NCBI RefSeq assembly: GCF_026212465.1
Contig: NC_080058.1
Location: 4,025,001 to 4,089,000 of the forward strand
From: Amaranthus tricolor
Lineage: Eukaryota; Streptophyta; Magnoliopsida; Caryophyllales; Amaranthaceae
DNA: 64,000 nucleotides
Reading direction: 5' to 3'
The notes below the pieces were generated by a model. It had not been told where the DNA came from, ran no database searches, and saw only the letters and a program-made list of their open reading frames with translations. Every line of letters begins with the position of its first letter. Within the stretch, counting starts at the first letter, position 1. Below are positions 1 through 12,729 of this stretch, in pieces. The translations under genes were made by a program, and so were the position numbers.

Positions 1-133
1 TCCACACAGTTCTTATCTTTTCAATAGCATCCCCACAATTCGAATGTCCCCACCTGTCATTAATTTTTGTGTCATCTCCTCTTGTTGCAAATTCAAAAGG
101 GCAGAGGAAGTAAACACGACCTTCAAACTCCAT
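1..133 (-). CDS. possible partial coding exon at the left window edge
   Basis: On the minus strand an open frame begins with an ATG at 133-131 and stays open to the window edge (about 44 codons, reading MEFEGRVYFLCPFEFATRGD and on, with several Cys, His and Trp residues). A second minus-strand frame over the same bases is also nearly open, so coding is not proven. A GC-richer patch at about 930-1,080 could be the first exon of the same transcript, since its minus strand holds a GT donor near 932. I do not recognise the protein. It may equally be chance. Confidence 0.2.
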   Translation of the reverse strand, partial: MEFEGRVYFLCPFEFATRGDDTKINDRWGHSNCGDAIEKIRTVW

Positions 134-239
134 TCAGAAACAAGTTCAGCTTGTTTACAAGGTCAGTTACAAAGAAAATAAATCCCTCCTTGAACGAAAA
201 TGCAAGCAATGATGAATATCATATTATATAAACTCTCAG

Positions 240-500
240 CATAGTGTAAAAACAAGGTCCGCATCACATCGCATCGACCGCGTTGTAAAGGTTTTCAAAA
301 TAAATGAACTGATATTTCCCGAGTTGTAAAGGTGTTAAACAACCGTGTCTTGAGCCAGATCAAGGGATATCTTATAGTTTTGACGGATATTTAGGCATTA
401 CAATACCGCATCACTCTCCTTAAACGATGACATTTTTACCACATTTTTACCGCAATCGCGACGGTTACCACATTTTTACAAATTGTTTAAACGATGACAT
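240..500. repeat. dispersed repeat with CGCATCAC / CGCGACNGTTA motifs, copy 1
   Basis: Contains the words 'aaggtccgcatcacatcgca', 'gttgtaaaggttttc' and 'accgcaatcgcgacggttac'. Closely matching words recur at 42,320-42,480 and 52,100-52,260, and more distantly at 28,130-28,490. The repeated GC-rich words in A/T-rich spacer mark a dispersed family, probably a short transposable element. Its ends and class are not resolved. Confidence 0.5.
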
Positions 501-1976
501 ACCTTGATATTCACATGTATCACGCATAAAAATCAAATTTACTTATAATGTTCAATGTATTTTAGAGCCATCTCATTATCTTCCAATCCAAAAAAGCTCA
601 TCAACAGAAAATCCACAAGACTTCACATTTTAACTTCACAAACATATTTCATCAAACATAAAAACCACAATTCTACATGTAACAGCTAAGACCCATCATC
701 AAATTCATTATTAAAAAATCAGCAAACACATAATGAAATCAAATAAACGAAACCCATGTCAAAAATCCCATCAAACACAACAAATGAAAATCACAGAAAC
801 AATAGTTAGGTTTTTAATAACCACTAGCAAGAAATAAGCAGCTATTTCTACTGATTAAAAACAAAGCTAAAGATTGTAACTTTATTGAATCCCAAAAAGG
901 GGAGAGAAAAAAGAAAGATAAAGAGCAGTTTAATACCATCGAATTTAAGCGCTTGGAACAAGAATGCTGACCTCTGCAATTCCCGACAATGGCGATGGTG
1001 GTGACCCAGTGGGTGGTCACTGGTCAAGCGGTTGGGGTCCCTTGGGGATGGTAGCGGAGGCAGTTAACAGTCGACTAGTTGTAGGCTTGTAGCTGAGTAT
1101 AGTAAAAAAATTTTAAATGAATTGATGTTAGATTTGTGGATGTCTAATTTAGCAAATGTCACTTTCAATAGCAATCAAATTCAAAAAATATTTATTTATA
1201 TTTTTATGTAGGATAAATCTACATTTCCTTTTTTTTTTTTGTTTTATAGTAAAAGATATTCTCTTAATCCAACGTTCATGCTTAAAAATAAGTTATTATA
1301 AGTAAAAGGCTAAACAACTACATATAAAATAGAAGTATTAAACTTTATAAGACATTATTTTGAGAATTGGACAATATTAGGACATTAAATTGGGGAAAAA
1401 CAATTACCCATTGCAAAATGTTTGTCAAATGAAGTTTAACTTCTTAATTCATTTCCATAAAATGATAAATTATCTTATCAAAAGAGCAAATTAACACCAT
1501 AATACTTGAACAATATAACTATTCAATATTCATTCCATAATCCATATTATTAAATTCTAAATACAGAGAATCAAATCTTATTTTAGTCGAAACATATATA
1601 AATTTTTTGCAAGAACTTAAATTCAATTCTTGTTGCCTTCCTTCTTGCCCTTTTTCCAAAACCTACCCATATCAAAAAATAAATAAATATAATTTTCCAA
1701 TCAATTGTGGCCTAAACGCCAAAACTAATAAACTTTGTGAAAAAAAATTACATTTATTTTATTTTAAATTTTCTTATTAGAGCTTATGTGTTCCATAAAT
1801 AAAAAAAGGCATTGACAAAGGCAAAAACCTTGACCACACAAAAGGGTATGGAGAAAAGTTGTATTCCTAAACCCTTCTTGTTCTTAGTTTTCTTGCCATT
1901 CACAAATCTTGACAGTGACACCCAAAATCACAAAACCCATCTAATTTTTTGGTCATAAATTCAAAGATCCAACACC
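501..1976. other. spacer upstream of the threonyl-tRNA synthetase gene
   Basis: A/T-rich spacer. The GC-richer patch at about 930-1,080 may be the first exon or 5' UTR of a minus-strand transcript leaving the window on the left. I see no other gene. The promoter and 5' UTR of the downstream synthetase must lie in the last few hundred bases. No clear TATA box could be assigned. Confidence 0.35.
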
Positions 1977-4900
1977 ATGTTAGTTATCCATAAGATGGCT
2001 ACTGTTACTTCAACCATTTCTCTATCTCTTTTCTCCAATTACCTTCACTTTGTTTCTAAATCATCCTGTTCATCTTCATCTTCTTTCCCTTTTCTAAAAA
2101 ATGTTTCTTCCAAATTCTCTGTTAGAGAACAATTCACTTGTGTTTCCTTATATAGAAGTAAACAAAATCAGTTCTGTACAACTGCTGTTGCGTCTCCTGA
2201 ATCCACCCAAACTGTAGTTGATGATGATAATAAGAAATTGGAGGAGACAACTTTTTCTGAAATTAGAATTAAATTACCCACCAATGAATCTTCTGAGAAG
2301 CTTTTGAAGATTCGTCATACTGTGAGTTTTAGTACTTTTTATTGTTTTATTTGTAGTTTTGTTTTGTTTTCTTGAAGGGTAATTTGTGGAGAAATAAACG
2401 TAATTTTGAAATTGGTTCGATTTGTTTGAGAAATTTTGTTTGAGTTTTGGGTACCCAATTGGGTGAAAGTGTTAAAAGGAATAGATGATTGAGTTTATTT
2501 GGATTATTTTTGGTTATATTTGATCTTCAATTGGATACACTTTGTGAAAGATGCAAACTTGAGATTATAAAAAATTGGATTTTTTTTTTATTTTACTTCA
2601 ATTTTGGATATTAATCTCCCTCAAAAAAAAAAAGGATATTAATTTATCAATGTTTGGTTGGAACTTGCAATGAGTGTATTTTCTTCAAAGTTTCAGGCTT
2701 TTATTAAGTAAAATAGGTTAATGAGTAGATATTTTTGTGATTCTAATTTGAGTTGTTGTTTGTTGAATGGAAATGAGTATGTGTTTGATAAGGACATAAG
2801 GTAAATAAAAAAAATGCTTGGATGTACCTTTATATTTGGCTAATTGGCTCGCGATCATCTTAAGCCTTTGACCTTCAATACAAGGTGAATCATTATGAGG
2901 TCGTGAGTTATAACTGCTTAGCTTACTCTTAGGTCATGATAGAAATTATAATTTGCTTTTATAGGATGTTCAAGGGGTTCTGACATAAGTGTTAAGATCA
3001 ATTCTTCTCTATTAGTGTTGGCATTGTATTCCTCTTATAGGGTCCGTTTGGTTTGAACGAAAACGTTTTCAATGGAAAATAAATATACATTGGACTGTGG
3101 CGGAGCAAAGAGTATAGGGCCCTATTATACTTTTTGATGTTTAGGAAATTGAGACCCTTTGTCAACCATTAGTAATGGTAAAATAAGGACCAAATTTTTT
3201 TGCAAAAATTTAACGTTGGTAGGTTTTGAACCCCTAACCAACTTATCACAGGAAGAAATGTCGAGCTACACTTGATTGATGAGCTATAAGGAGTTTGTTA
3301 ATATATGAGGCTATGTTTTCTGGTGGCCTTAAGTGGTCGGATAACTTGAATAGGCGTAGAATTGCCTGTCATTGGAAACACCATTGTAAATTAGATTTCC
3401 TTTGTTTGGTTCTTTGTTGAGAATGTATGAGAGAAAGAAAAATGGTAAGAATTCAAAGAGAATGCATGGAGGAAGGCCAAGTGGAAATGAAGAAGTAATG
3501 AGGTCATCATTTTCCCTTCTTTGCAAGGGGAAAATCATTTCAACCTTACTATTTGTCATCACTTAAATAGCTGTTTTCCAATCTGTTGCAAACCAAACAA
3601 AGGAAAAAAGTGAAATCACTTTTCCTAGAAAATGTTCTCTTTCCAACAAAAACACTCATACTTGTCTTTCTTCGTAAAATTGGTTTTGTCTACTACGGAA
3701 ATGGGTAATCTTATGTTCTTAGCTTTTTGTTTTGTCAAGTTTATAGTGGTGTATTGATTTACTAATTGGCATTTAATCCATTGAACTGGTGTACTTTGCA
3801 GTGTGCACATGTGATGGCCATGGCTGTTCAGAAACTGTATCCAAATGCCAAAGTGACAATTGGACCATGGATAGATAATGGGTTTTATTATGATTTCGAT
3901 ATGGACCCTCTAACGGATAAAGACCTGAAGCGAATTAAGAAAGAGATGGTTAGTAAGGAACCTTTTTTAGTCAAATTCTTATCTAGGGAACTTTACAGGA
4001 GGAGTATTTATTTTCTTATCGTTTCATGGTACAGAATTTATTTCTTACATCATCTGTAGGATCGCATTATTGGTCGAAATTTGCCACTAGTCAGAGAAGA
4101 AGTTTCCCGAGAAGAAGCCCAGAGGAGAATAATGGCTCAGAATGAACCGTACAAATTGGAAATTTTGGACAGCATAAAAGAAGAACCCATCACTATTTAT
4201 CACATTGGTCAGTCATTTAGCAGTTGGTTTGTCATCTTTACTACGTTATCATGTTTTAACCTTTTTCGGTTCTTGTAATTTCCTGCTATAAATCTATGTT
4301 CTTGTCTGTTTTATCTTTTAATTATTTGCTCTATATTCTTGTAGGGGATGAGTGGTGGGATCTTTGTGCTGGTCCCCATGTTGAATCGACGGGAAATATT
4401 AGTAGGAAAGCCATTGAGCTTGAATCTGTTGCTGGTGCATATTGGAGAGGAGATGTAAACAGGCCAATGCTTCAAAGGATTTATGGCACAGCATGGGAAA
4501 GTGAAGAACAGCTTAAAGCTTACATTCATTTCAAAGAAGAAGCTCTACGGCGGGATCACAGGCGTCTTGGCCAAGATCTTGACCTGTTTTCTATTGAGGT
4601 ATCTATTGCTTCTATATCATGCTTGCTAATTTTTGAAGTACTCAAGAGGTTTTAATATAAGTATGCATTGCCTGTTTTGTAGTTTCACATTTTTGTTTCT
4701 TTGTCAAGAGAAAATTATGTGCACTCTTTATTTATGTGAAGTTGAACATGACATTTGCTACGTTGAGTCAAACGGAAATAACCTCTTTGTTAGTTTAATT
4801 ATTAACAAGGGTAAGGTTGTATACATTTGACTCTCCCAAACCCCACCCTAGGTGGGAGCCACTTAATGGCATCAGGGGTAATGAAATGTTGTCTTATTTA

Positions 4901-7493
4901 GAAGGTTTCGTACATCTGACCTTAACCCCAAGGTAGGTGAAATGGGAAGGGAGTATGGGGGACCTTCTGGAAACAACAGAACTAGAGGTGGAGTTTTAAT
5001 ATAGGTCATCTATCAATCATGTTTTGAAATTTGGGGATTGTAATTTTTTTTTTCCATTCTCTTTCTTGATAACGTTCCTTCCGTTGTCACTAATAAAATA
5101 CCTCTTACAGCAGAGCTTTTGGTCTCGTAGATTGTTATGATTATCATCAACAATATTACGACACTCAATATTGTAAACAGTGACCGCTGACCACACTTCT
5201 ATGAGCCAATCACATAACAAGGATAAGTATAGGAAAATTGGCTATAATCTATATATTTATCCCTTCCTGCCAATGTTGAAGCTTAGTTATATCTTTTACA
5301 TGGACGGCTAGATTCATCTCGTTTTCAATTTTGGGAAATAACAAGATGAAAACACTTTGGTGCAAACGATGAAACCAATCTACTTGATACCACCAAAATA
5401 AATATTACATGTCATTAACCGACTCCACTACACTATTGCGCATGGCCGGTCTTGTAGTTGTCTATCTCCAAATTAGTTGTTTGTGAAAATCTTTACGGAG
5501 GAACTACATCAACAATTTCTTAGCACATATTTATTCATGGTAGAAAACCAAAATGAATAGAGAAAGAGAATCCATGTAGACAACCATTGGAACTAATATA
5601 TTGGTTCATGTAGCCGATCCTAATCTTTTGTGCTCAGACATTGTTGTTATATAGGGTAGTCAATTTTTTTACCTTAGCAGTTGTATCGGTAACAATTTGT
5701 GACATGTACAGGATGATGCTGGAGGAGGATTGGTTTTCTGGCATCCAAAAGGGGCCATTGTGAGGCACATTATCGAAGATACATGGAAAAAATTGCACAT
5801 TGAACGTGGATACAGTCTGCTGTACACTCCTCATGTAGCCAAGGCAGATCTATGGAAAATAAGTGGTCATCTTGATTTCTACAAAGAGAATATGTATGAC
5901 CAAATGAATATCGAGGATGAGCTTTATCAGTTACGACCAATGAACTGCCCGTACCATATTTTGGTTTACAAGAGAAAAATGCACTCTTACCGGGATTTTC
6001 CCATTAGGGTTGCCGAGCTTGGAACAGTATATAGATATGAGTTATCTGGAAGCTTGCACGGTCTTTTCCGTGTTAGAGGTTTCACTCAGGTATGACGTTT
6101 CGCTGTAACTTTCTTTTGGATTTTAACTTTTGCTGAACTTTCTATATTAACTGTTATGTGACTTGGTTTAACTATTACAGGATGATGCCCATATATTTTG
6201 TTTAGAAGATCAAATAAAAGACGAAATAAGGGGGGTTCTCGATCTTACGGAGCAAATGCTGCTTCAGTTTGGTTTCGACCAATATGAAGTGAATCTGTCT
6301 ACAAGGCCAGAAAAAGCAGTGGGAGGAGACGATATATGGGAAAAGGCTACTTCTGCTCTTAAAGATGCTTTAGATGATAAAGGCTGGAGCTATGAGATTG
6401 ACGAAGGTGGGGGTGCCTTCTACGGTCCGAAAATTGATCTCAAAATCGAAGACGCACTTGGAAGGAAATGGCAATGCTCGACAATTCAGGTATAAACAAG
6501 AAAACCTTTGGTATTGGAATCCAAATTTGGAGCATGTGTGCATTTTACAAGGGGAATTGTTTTGGTGTTTATGTTTCTACGACCTCCTTATCTCTTTTGA
6601 TAAGGGTATGGTTAGCCGTCATCCAAACCTCCTCAAACCCTGACCGGAGATTCTATGAGCGGGATGTGTGAAACATAATTCGCTAGTTGGTTCGCCTTTT
6701 GGATGTGCAATTCGCTCAAAATGGTTAAAAAATATCCTAAAACCGACCATAATTCGCTCTTTTCGTTTTACGATTCGCAAGGCTGATTAGCGAATCATGT
6801 GACACCGAGCGGGATATACTGGATAGTTGGTCTTAGAACAGAATGAAGTGTCCTTGTGGAATTTGCATCAGTGATTAAAATGTGCTAAACAGTGTTTCTA
6901 TGTTACTCATCTCAGGTTGATTTCAATTTGCCGGAGAGATTTGACATTACGTACGTGGACTCAAATTCAGAGAAAAAACGACCCATCATGATCCATAGGG
7001 CTATACTTGGATCATTGGAGCGATTCTTCGGTGTTCTTATTGAGCATTATGCTGGAGATTTCCCACTATGGCTTTCTCCTGTACAAGCTCGGGTCCTGCC
7101 TGTAACCGACACACAGGTCTTAAATTAGTTAGATAAATTTTCATGCAATATCGATGTTATATGTATATGTGCATTTTTATTTGAAAGCGAAAATTTTCCT
7201 TCGTCTTAACTTCACTGTAACTATTTCCGCAGCTTGAATACTGTTATGAGGTCGCTGATTTACTCAAAACAAATGGTGTACGTGCTGAAGTTTGCCATGG
7301 CGAGCGCCTTCCTAAGCTCATTAGAACCGCGGAAAAGCAGAGAATCCCTTTAATGGCTGTTGTTGGCCCTAGAGAGGCGGAGACTCAATCGGTCACCGTA
7401 CGATCCAGATTTGGTGGAGAACTGGGCACCATGTCAGTTGACGAGTTTAACTGCAGAATCAAGAAGGCCGTTGAGGACCGAAGCTCGTTCTGA
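1977..7493 (+). CDS. threonyl-tRNA synthetase, chloroplast/mitochondrial type (8 exons)
   Basis: Charges tRNA-Thr with threonine; class II synthetase. Exons 1977-2321, 3802-3948, 4060-4207, 4345-4598, 5712-6089, 6181-6489, 6916-7116 and 7233-7493 have GT-AG borders, keep one frame and give 680 residues. The Ser-rich first ~90 residues look like an organellar transit peptide; an in-frame Met at 1995 is an alternative start. The editing (SAD) domain shows HTCAH (H114, H118) and CAGPH (C221, H225). The catalytic core has the zinc ligands C377 (MNCPYH), H428 (DDAHIF) and H554 (MIHRA), motif 2 around [19 protein letters not shown], and motif 3 at [13 protein letters not shown]. Residues ~595-680 form the anticodon-binding domain. 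No TGS domain is seen before the editing domain. No lesion was found. Dual targeting to plastid and mitochondrion is usual for this plant class but is inference here. Confidence 0.95.
4805..4985. repeat. SINE-like fragment in synthetase intron 4
   Basis: The stretch 'aaggttgtatacatttgac', then a CCCCACCCTAGGTGGGAGCC segment, then 'ggggtaatgaaatgttgt' resembles the body of tRNA-derived plant SINEs (TS/Au-like). A partial match, 'gagccacttaacgacattga', lies at about 39,945. Intron 4 (4599-5711) is otherwise A/T-rich and featureless. Confidence 0.35.
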
Positions 7494-8972
7494 CGTTCTC
7501 AATTGGAGCTTTGAATAGACTCTTACATTTACGATTCTCGTTTGGATCCCTGGCTAAATTTTTTAATGAATTGATTGGTATACTCTCTTTGTCTCTCTGA
7601 TTTTGCACTGATTTGTAAGAATTTGATTATTAATTTATAGTTGTTGAATAAGATAGAATAGATATACGGGTGAAAGAAACACGTGAACAAGATTAAAAGA
7701 TAGGATGCTTTTGTTGATGAGGTTAAAAACGGAATTTACTATTGTATGGATCGTTTATGACTTTAAAAGTCTCGAATGCAAAACCTTGTACGATATGTAA
7801 TGTGAGATTAGACTCATTTTGCCCCGACCTAAAATACGTGAAAAGATAGATTTAACAACTAATTGAAAGGAAGGTGATGAAAGTAAATTCTTTCCAATAT
7901 TCCTCACTTGATCATGATTTGAAATTGTCCTCACCAAGGTGAACTAAGAATACTAGGTTTAAATATGAGCTAATGTTATATGATCATCAAATTATAGAGT
8001 AGAAGTTTATAACAAAAGGTCACATTTTCTTCATCTTTTAAGCAAGAATAATTTTACCCAAGATAATAAAAATACTTAAAAATCATTTAAATTTAAAAAT
8101 TTATGTTTAAGAAAAATAATTTCAGTCTAGTATTTAAACAAACTGAAGAAAAGATCACCTAAATTATTTAAAAATATTTTTAAGCAAGAATTGGTTAGTA
8201 GTTACACATAAGAGCCATATATATGCCAATATTACACTAAGTAGTTAACATGCCAATTGAATTTGTAAATAGTAGTTGACCATTTGCAATTGGGTTCCAT
8301 TTATTTTATTTACAAAGCGATCTCAAATATTTATTACTCAATTATAAAAAATAAGTGATTTAGTTTTTATTTGTTTTTTTATTTGGGGTAGGACTGAAAA
8401 ATCTACGTATAATAAAGTAATTTTATTATAAATGGTGAAAATTAAATCCCATTATAAGCGTGATTCGTGAAATAAAAAGTCTTCAATCACTAGATCAACT
8501 TATAATTCTCTATATAGGTTTTATATATAATCAAGTAAAATATTACTATTTGTTTGTTATTTAATTTAATAGAAAAGAGATAAAATCATTAAATTTAAAG
8601 CCATATATCATTTAAATATAATAATTTCCTAATCAAGAGAATAAATCTAGATCATCAACATGGTTTTTTCTTATCACACTTGAATATGGGAATCTGAGAT
8701 CATATGATATCACTTTATATATAATATATAAACATCTTTCAATATAACAAAATTCAAACATTTTTTAATAATAATTTGGAATTATCACTTAATTTTCAAC
8801 ATTTAATAATTTAGATTTTATAATTTGTAGATTCTTGAACCGAGAGTATCACTAACCCTTTTAATAACAAGTGTATCTTGGCATCTGTCGTTGCCTATTA
8901 TTTAATTCTCTTTCGATGCTGATTATAGTTTCTATAACCGAGATATATATATATTGGGTTTGTTGATCAATT

Positions 8973-9027
<55 letters not shown>

Positions 9028-9802
9028 TACCTCACATTGTTGTGGTCACCATGGTTTTACATACACAGATACACTCATATATCCCATTCAAAAAGTTTAA
9101 GCTTACTTAGTACCTTTATTCAGCCATTAAAAAAAGTGCTATATTTGCTAGTTAATTTATTGCCACCCAACAAAGGAAAATTCTCTCTTAAGAATTATTC
9201 TTATGCAAGACGAATTTTTTTAAAAAATTGTTTTATGTTAATATCGTTTTCTAAGAATATAAGAAGGGATGCTTACTTTTTAAAATTGTCAAAATTTTAA
9301 TTTAACTCCAAATTAATTAGAAATTCAACTAAATAAGTGGGTTATAATTTAAATATTTTGAGTCGGAACCTGAAATGATACAACTTAATAAATTGTAAAA
9401 AGTGACTTAAACTCACTTGCAAACCAAATCTGATCATAACCAAACTTGATTGTTTGACCTGTTTTTGCAATTCATCAACTTTTAGTATCAACCAAAAAAA
9501 TTACTAGTCATGAATTTTTGTATTTGAGTCAATATTTTCTCAATAAACCTGCAAAGTTGTATATTACTCTATTTTAATTTGTAAGAAAAATCAATTTTAA
9601 TTTTAAAATAAAAATTTTATGTTTTTGGAAATATTTTGATGAAAAGAATGAAAATATTTGAAAACCTTTAACTAGTTAGGTGATTTCAAATTTAATCAAA
9701 CAAAAATAACTTTTTAATGATAATCAAGATTAAATCCTACCTGATCCGTTTTGATGTTTTTGACAAGTTTACTACTATCTAGTTCCCTAGCTCTCAAGTG
9801 AT
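7494..9802. other. intergenic spacer with an (ATA)n microsatellite
   Basis: A/T-rich spacer between the synthetase stop and the glycosyltransferase pseudogene. It includes a clean (ATA)n run at about 8,975-9,025. The 3' UTR of the synthetase must lie just after 7,493. No coding potential was recognised. Confidence 0.6.
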
Positions 9803-9812
9803 GTATATAAAT
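9803..9812 (+). promoter_or_regulatory. TATA box of the former UGT gene
   Basis: The sequence TATATAAATAG lies about 25-30 bases ahead of the ATG at 9,836. That spacing would leave almost no 5' UTR, so the assignment is tentative. Confidence 0.35.
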
Positions 9813-9835
9813 AGTACATGACTTCTACAAAAACT

Positions 9836-11080
9836 ATGCCTCATACACCAACACTATTAATAAACATGATCATCCCTTCAAATTCTCATGTAGCCCTTGT
9901 GGCTAGCCCTGGCTTAGGCCATTTGATCCCAATACTCGAGCTAGCCAAGCGCCTAGTAGCCCAACATGGGCTTTAAATAACTATCTTTGCTATTACCCCT
10001 CACGCCCACCAGGCAGAACATGAGCTGCTTAGCTCAGTCTCTTCATCGAGCCAAGGGCTCATCAAATTTGTGATCCTCCCCACTAAAAAACTACACTTCC
10101 CACCCAATTTAAGCATCTTATCCCGCGTATTATCCATTTCAAGGACCACTTTCCCGGCCTTACGATCCTCGATCTTCGACATGAAACCTGAATTCATAGC
10201 CATGATTGTTGATCTTTTTAGTGTGGAAGCTGTTGATGTAGTGACGGGAGAGTGTAACATGAAAATGAAGTATTATGTGTTCATTGCTTCTAATGCTATG
10301 TTTTTGTCCTATAATTTATATTTACCTTATGTGGATAAAGGGGTGAACCGGGATGAACCGTTTTATATTCCTGGTTGTGAGCCTATAATGGGTGAGGATT
10401 ACTTGAATTGACGTTTTTGCCCTTGGGGCCGGGTTACTTGGATTTTGTGAGATTAGGAGTTGAAATTGCGACTTTCGATGGTATTTTGGTAAATACGTGA
10501 GAAGATCTGGAGGCCAAGACGATTCTTGCATTTAGAGATGAAAATTGTATGAAGCTAATAGGTAAAGCCCCAGTTTATCCTATTGGACCATTGATAAGAA
10601 TGTTTAAGGATGAATCAGGAGGGTTAAAATCTGAATTAATTAAGTGGTTAGATTGTCAACCGAATGAGTCGGTTGTTTATGTTTCATTTGGAAGTGGTGG
10701 AATCTTATTACGTCAACAAACTATTGAATTAGCATGGGGTTTGGAGTTGAGCAAGCAGAAATTTATTTGGGTGATTCGACCACTAATAGAAAATGATGGA
10801 GCTGCTTCCTTGTTTAAGCCTATGCAACATGTTAGTGATGGTTTAGATGAGCTACAAGTTTCTAAGAATTTCAACCTACCCGATGGATTTTTGGATCGAA
10901 CTAGAGACACGGGTTTAGCAATATCTATGTGGGCCCTATAAGAGGATATTTTATCACACCCGTCAACTGGAGCTTTTATTTGTCACTGTGGATGAAATTC
11001 AACCCTAGAGAGCATTGTAAATAAAGTGCTAATAATCGCATGGCCTCTTTATGCAGAGCAAAGTATGAAATGACTACAAA
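9836..11080 (+). pseudogene. UDP-glycosyltransferase pseudogene, UGT72-like
   Basis: Remnant of a family-1 glycosyltransferase that would move glucose from UDP-glucose to small phenolics. The N-terminus reads VALVASPGLGHLIPILELAK, the usual UGT start with the catalytic His neighbourhood GHLIP. Downstream are the ESVVYVSFGSGG strand, LPDGFLDRTRDTGLAISMWA before the PSPG box, and a decayed PSPG box (HPSTGAFICHCG, NSTLES, WPLYAEQ). Lesions: TAA at 9974, a frame change between about 10,409 and 10,477 with loss of a few dozen residues, TGA at 10498 (in NTWEDLEA), TAA at 10939 replacing Gln after the WAP-equivalent, and TGA at 10993 where HCGWNS is expected. The C-terminal ~80 residues after YAEQ are missing. 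It is intronless, as most UGT72 genes are. Confidence 0.85.
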
Positions 11081-11498
11081 GTCAAATACAAAACTCAACA
11101 CGTATATGCTTATACCATTTGAAATGACTACCAACTATTTAAAGCTTTAGATTTCTTTTTGTTTGACTCTTTTAATCAATTCCATAGTCTGACGATTTTC
11201 GTAAGTACTTACAATCTAAAACTAAAAACATAAAAAACGTTAACCATAAAAAGTTAAACAAATAGATTGAATCCACATAAAACTTTAAACATACTTTCAT
11301 AAACAAGAGGAAGAGAAATACACTTACGAGTTTGAACACCAAACCCTAGCCACATATTATAAAGAAAGTATTATTCAAAGCATAAAAGTAGGTGTGAATT
11401 TGACTATCCCATTCTATATTATTACCTTCGAAAATGACTTGTTGACTACCCACTTTATATACGAACAAGTGCATAATTATAAGCTATAAACACAATCA
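11081..11498. other. spacer before the acetyltransferase gene
   Basis: About 420 bases of A/T-rich sequence between the end of the UGT homology and the GNAT start. It must hold the GNAT promoter. No confident TATA box or other element was assigned. Confidence 0.4.
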
Positions 11499-12026
11499 AT
11501 GGAGATAATCCTAACAAAAATTAGCATTAGGCCATTCAAAATCACAGATGTTGATGATTTTATTACATGGGCAGGTAATGATGAAGTGCTTCAAAATCTA
11601 AGGTGGAAAACCATAAGTTGCAAGGAGGAGGCCTTGGCTTATATCAAAGATGTTTGCATACCACACCCTTGGAGGAGGTCCATATGCATAGATGACCGTT
11701 CGATTGGGATGATCACGATTTATCCCGAATCAGGCGATGACAGATGTCGAGCTCACGTAGGATATGCTGTTAGTAAGGAGTATTGGAACAAAGGGATTGC
11801 TACAAGAGCTTTAAAGCTTGCTACTAATCAGGTGATTAAGGATTATCCTGAGTTAGTAAGACTACAAGCTTTGGTTAGTGTGGAAAATAAGGCATCTCAA
11901 AGGGTGTTGGAGAAATGTGAGTTCCTTAATGAAAGATTGTTGAGGAAATACGCCTATGTTAAGGGGAATTTGAAGGATTTATTTATGTTTAGTATTTTAT
12001 CAACAGAGTTACCGTCTATAGATTAA
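11499..12026 (+). CDS. GNAT-family N-acetyltransferase (RimJ/RimL-like), intronless
   Basis: Single-exon gene for 175 residues. It is a GNAT acetyltransferase, which moves acetyl from acetyl-CoA to an amine. The fold is visible as RPFKITDVDDFITWAGNDEV at the start, the AHVGYAVSKEYWNKGIATRA segment (motif A, beta4 plus the acetyl-CoA pyrophosphate loop, here with W-N-K-G-I-A) at about residues 88-108, and LVSVENKASQRVLEKCEF (motif B; the Asn-x-x-Ser pairing is typical of RimJ/RimL relatives) at about 128-145. The length matches plant proteins annotated as uncharacterised p20-like N-acetyltransferases. No transit peptide is seen, so a cytosolic location is inferred. The substrate is unknown. 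The frame is clean although the gene sits between two pseudogenes. Confidence 0.85.
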   Translation: MEIILTKISIRPFKITDVDDFITWAGNDEVLQNLRWKTISCKEEALAYIKDVCIPHPWRRSICIDDRSIGMITIYPESGDDRCRAHVGYAVSKEYWNKGIATRALKLATNQVIKDYPELVRLQALVSVENKASQRVLEKCEFLNERLLRKYAYVKGNLKDLFMFSILSTELPSID

Positions 12027-12729
12027 TAATTCGAGTTTTTGTATTTTTTATTTTGTTGTAGCCACTTTGCACGTCAATTGCCATATTATTGGTATGTTGA
12101 TTGATGACTTTTTATAAGTCTGTTTGACCAGCTGAAAGTGTTGATTTTTAGTTGACTTGTTTGACCACTTGAATGTATTATCTGTTTTTATTGATTTCTA
12201 AGCTTGTTGAATAAACTAGTTGTTTTAAAAGTTTTTTTTATGAGGTTAAATATTGACTGTTTGTTGTTTATTAAAATGTAAAAGCGATTAACAAACCTAA
12301 CATTTTATTTTAGTTCCGATATAATTCTCATTTTACACATGATCTTTTAAGTATGAAAATTTGGAGTGTTGATGCAATGACTTGAATTTACACTTCTTTA
12401 CAATCTAATAAAATGGAGTTATAGACGTTGATGAAAAAGACTATCTAAATCTATATTACAATTCACAATATTTGCATCAAATACTATGCACAACTCCGTA
12501 CAATTTGCAGCTGGGAATTTCCTCTGAGCTGCGGTTGCTTCTTTAGTCAATCGTTACTTACATTGTTACACAGTTGCCTCAATAATAAAGCTGCCCAGAA
12601 GGCCCTCGGTTTTTTTTTCCTTCTACTTTTCGAGTATAAATTTTGCTAAACCTTATGTACCACCATTACATCTAAGAATATGCAAATTTATTCAGTTCGC
12701 AGTCAAGGCACATGAATTACAGAAATCTC
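12027..12729. other. spacer between the acetyltransferase and the kinase ruin
   Basis: A/T-rich convergent spacer holding the 3' ends of the plus-strand acetyltransferase and the minus-strand kinase pseudogene. No element was recognised. Confidence 0.45.

Noticed and set aside
8971..9300. 109-codon frame with a poly-Ile start
   Set aside because: The start is the (ATA)n microsatellite and the rest has no recognisable protein features.
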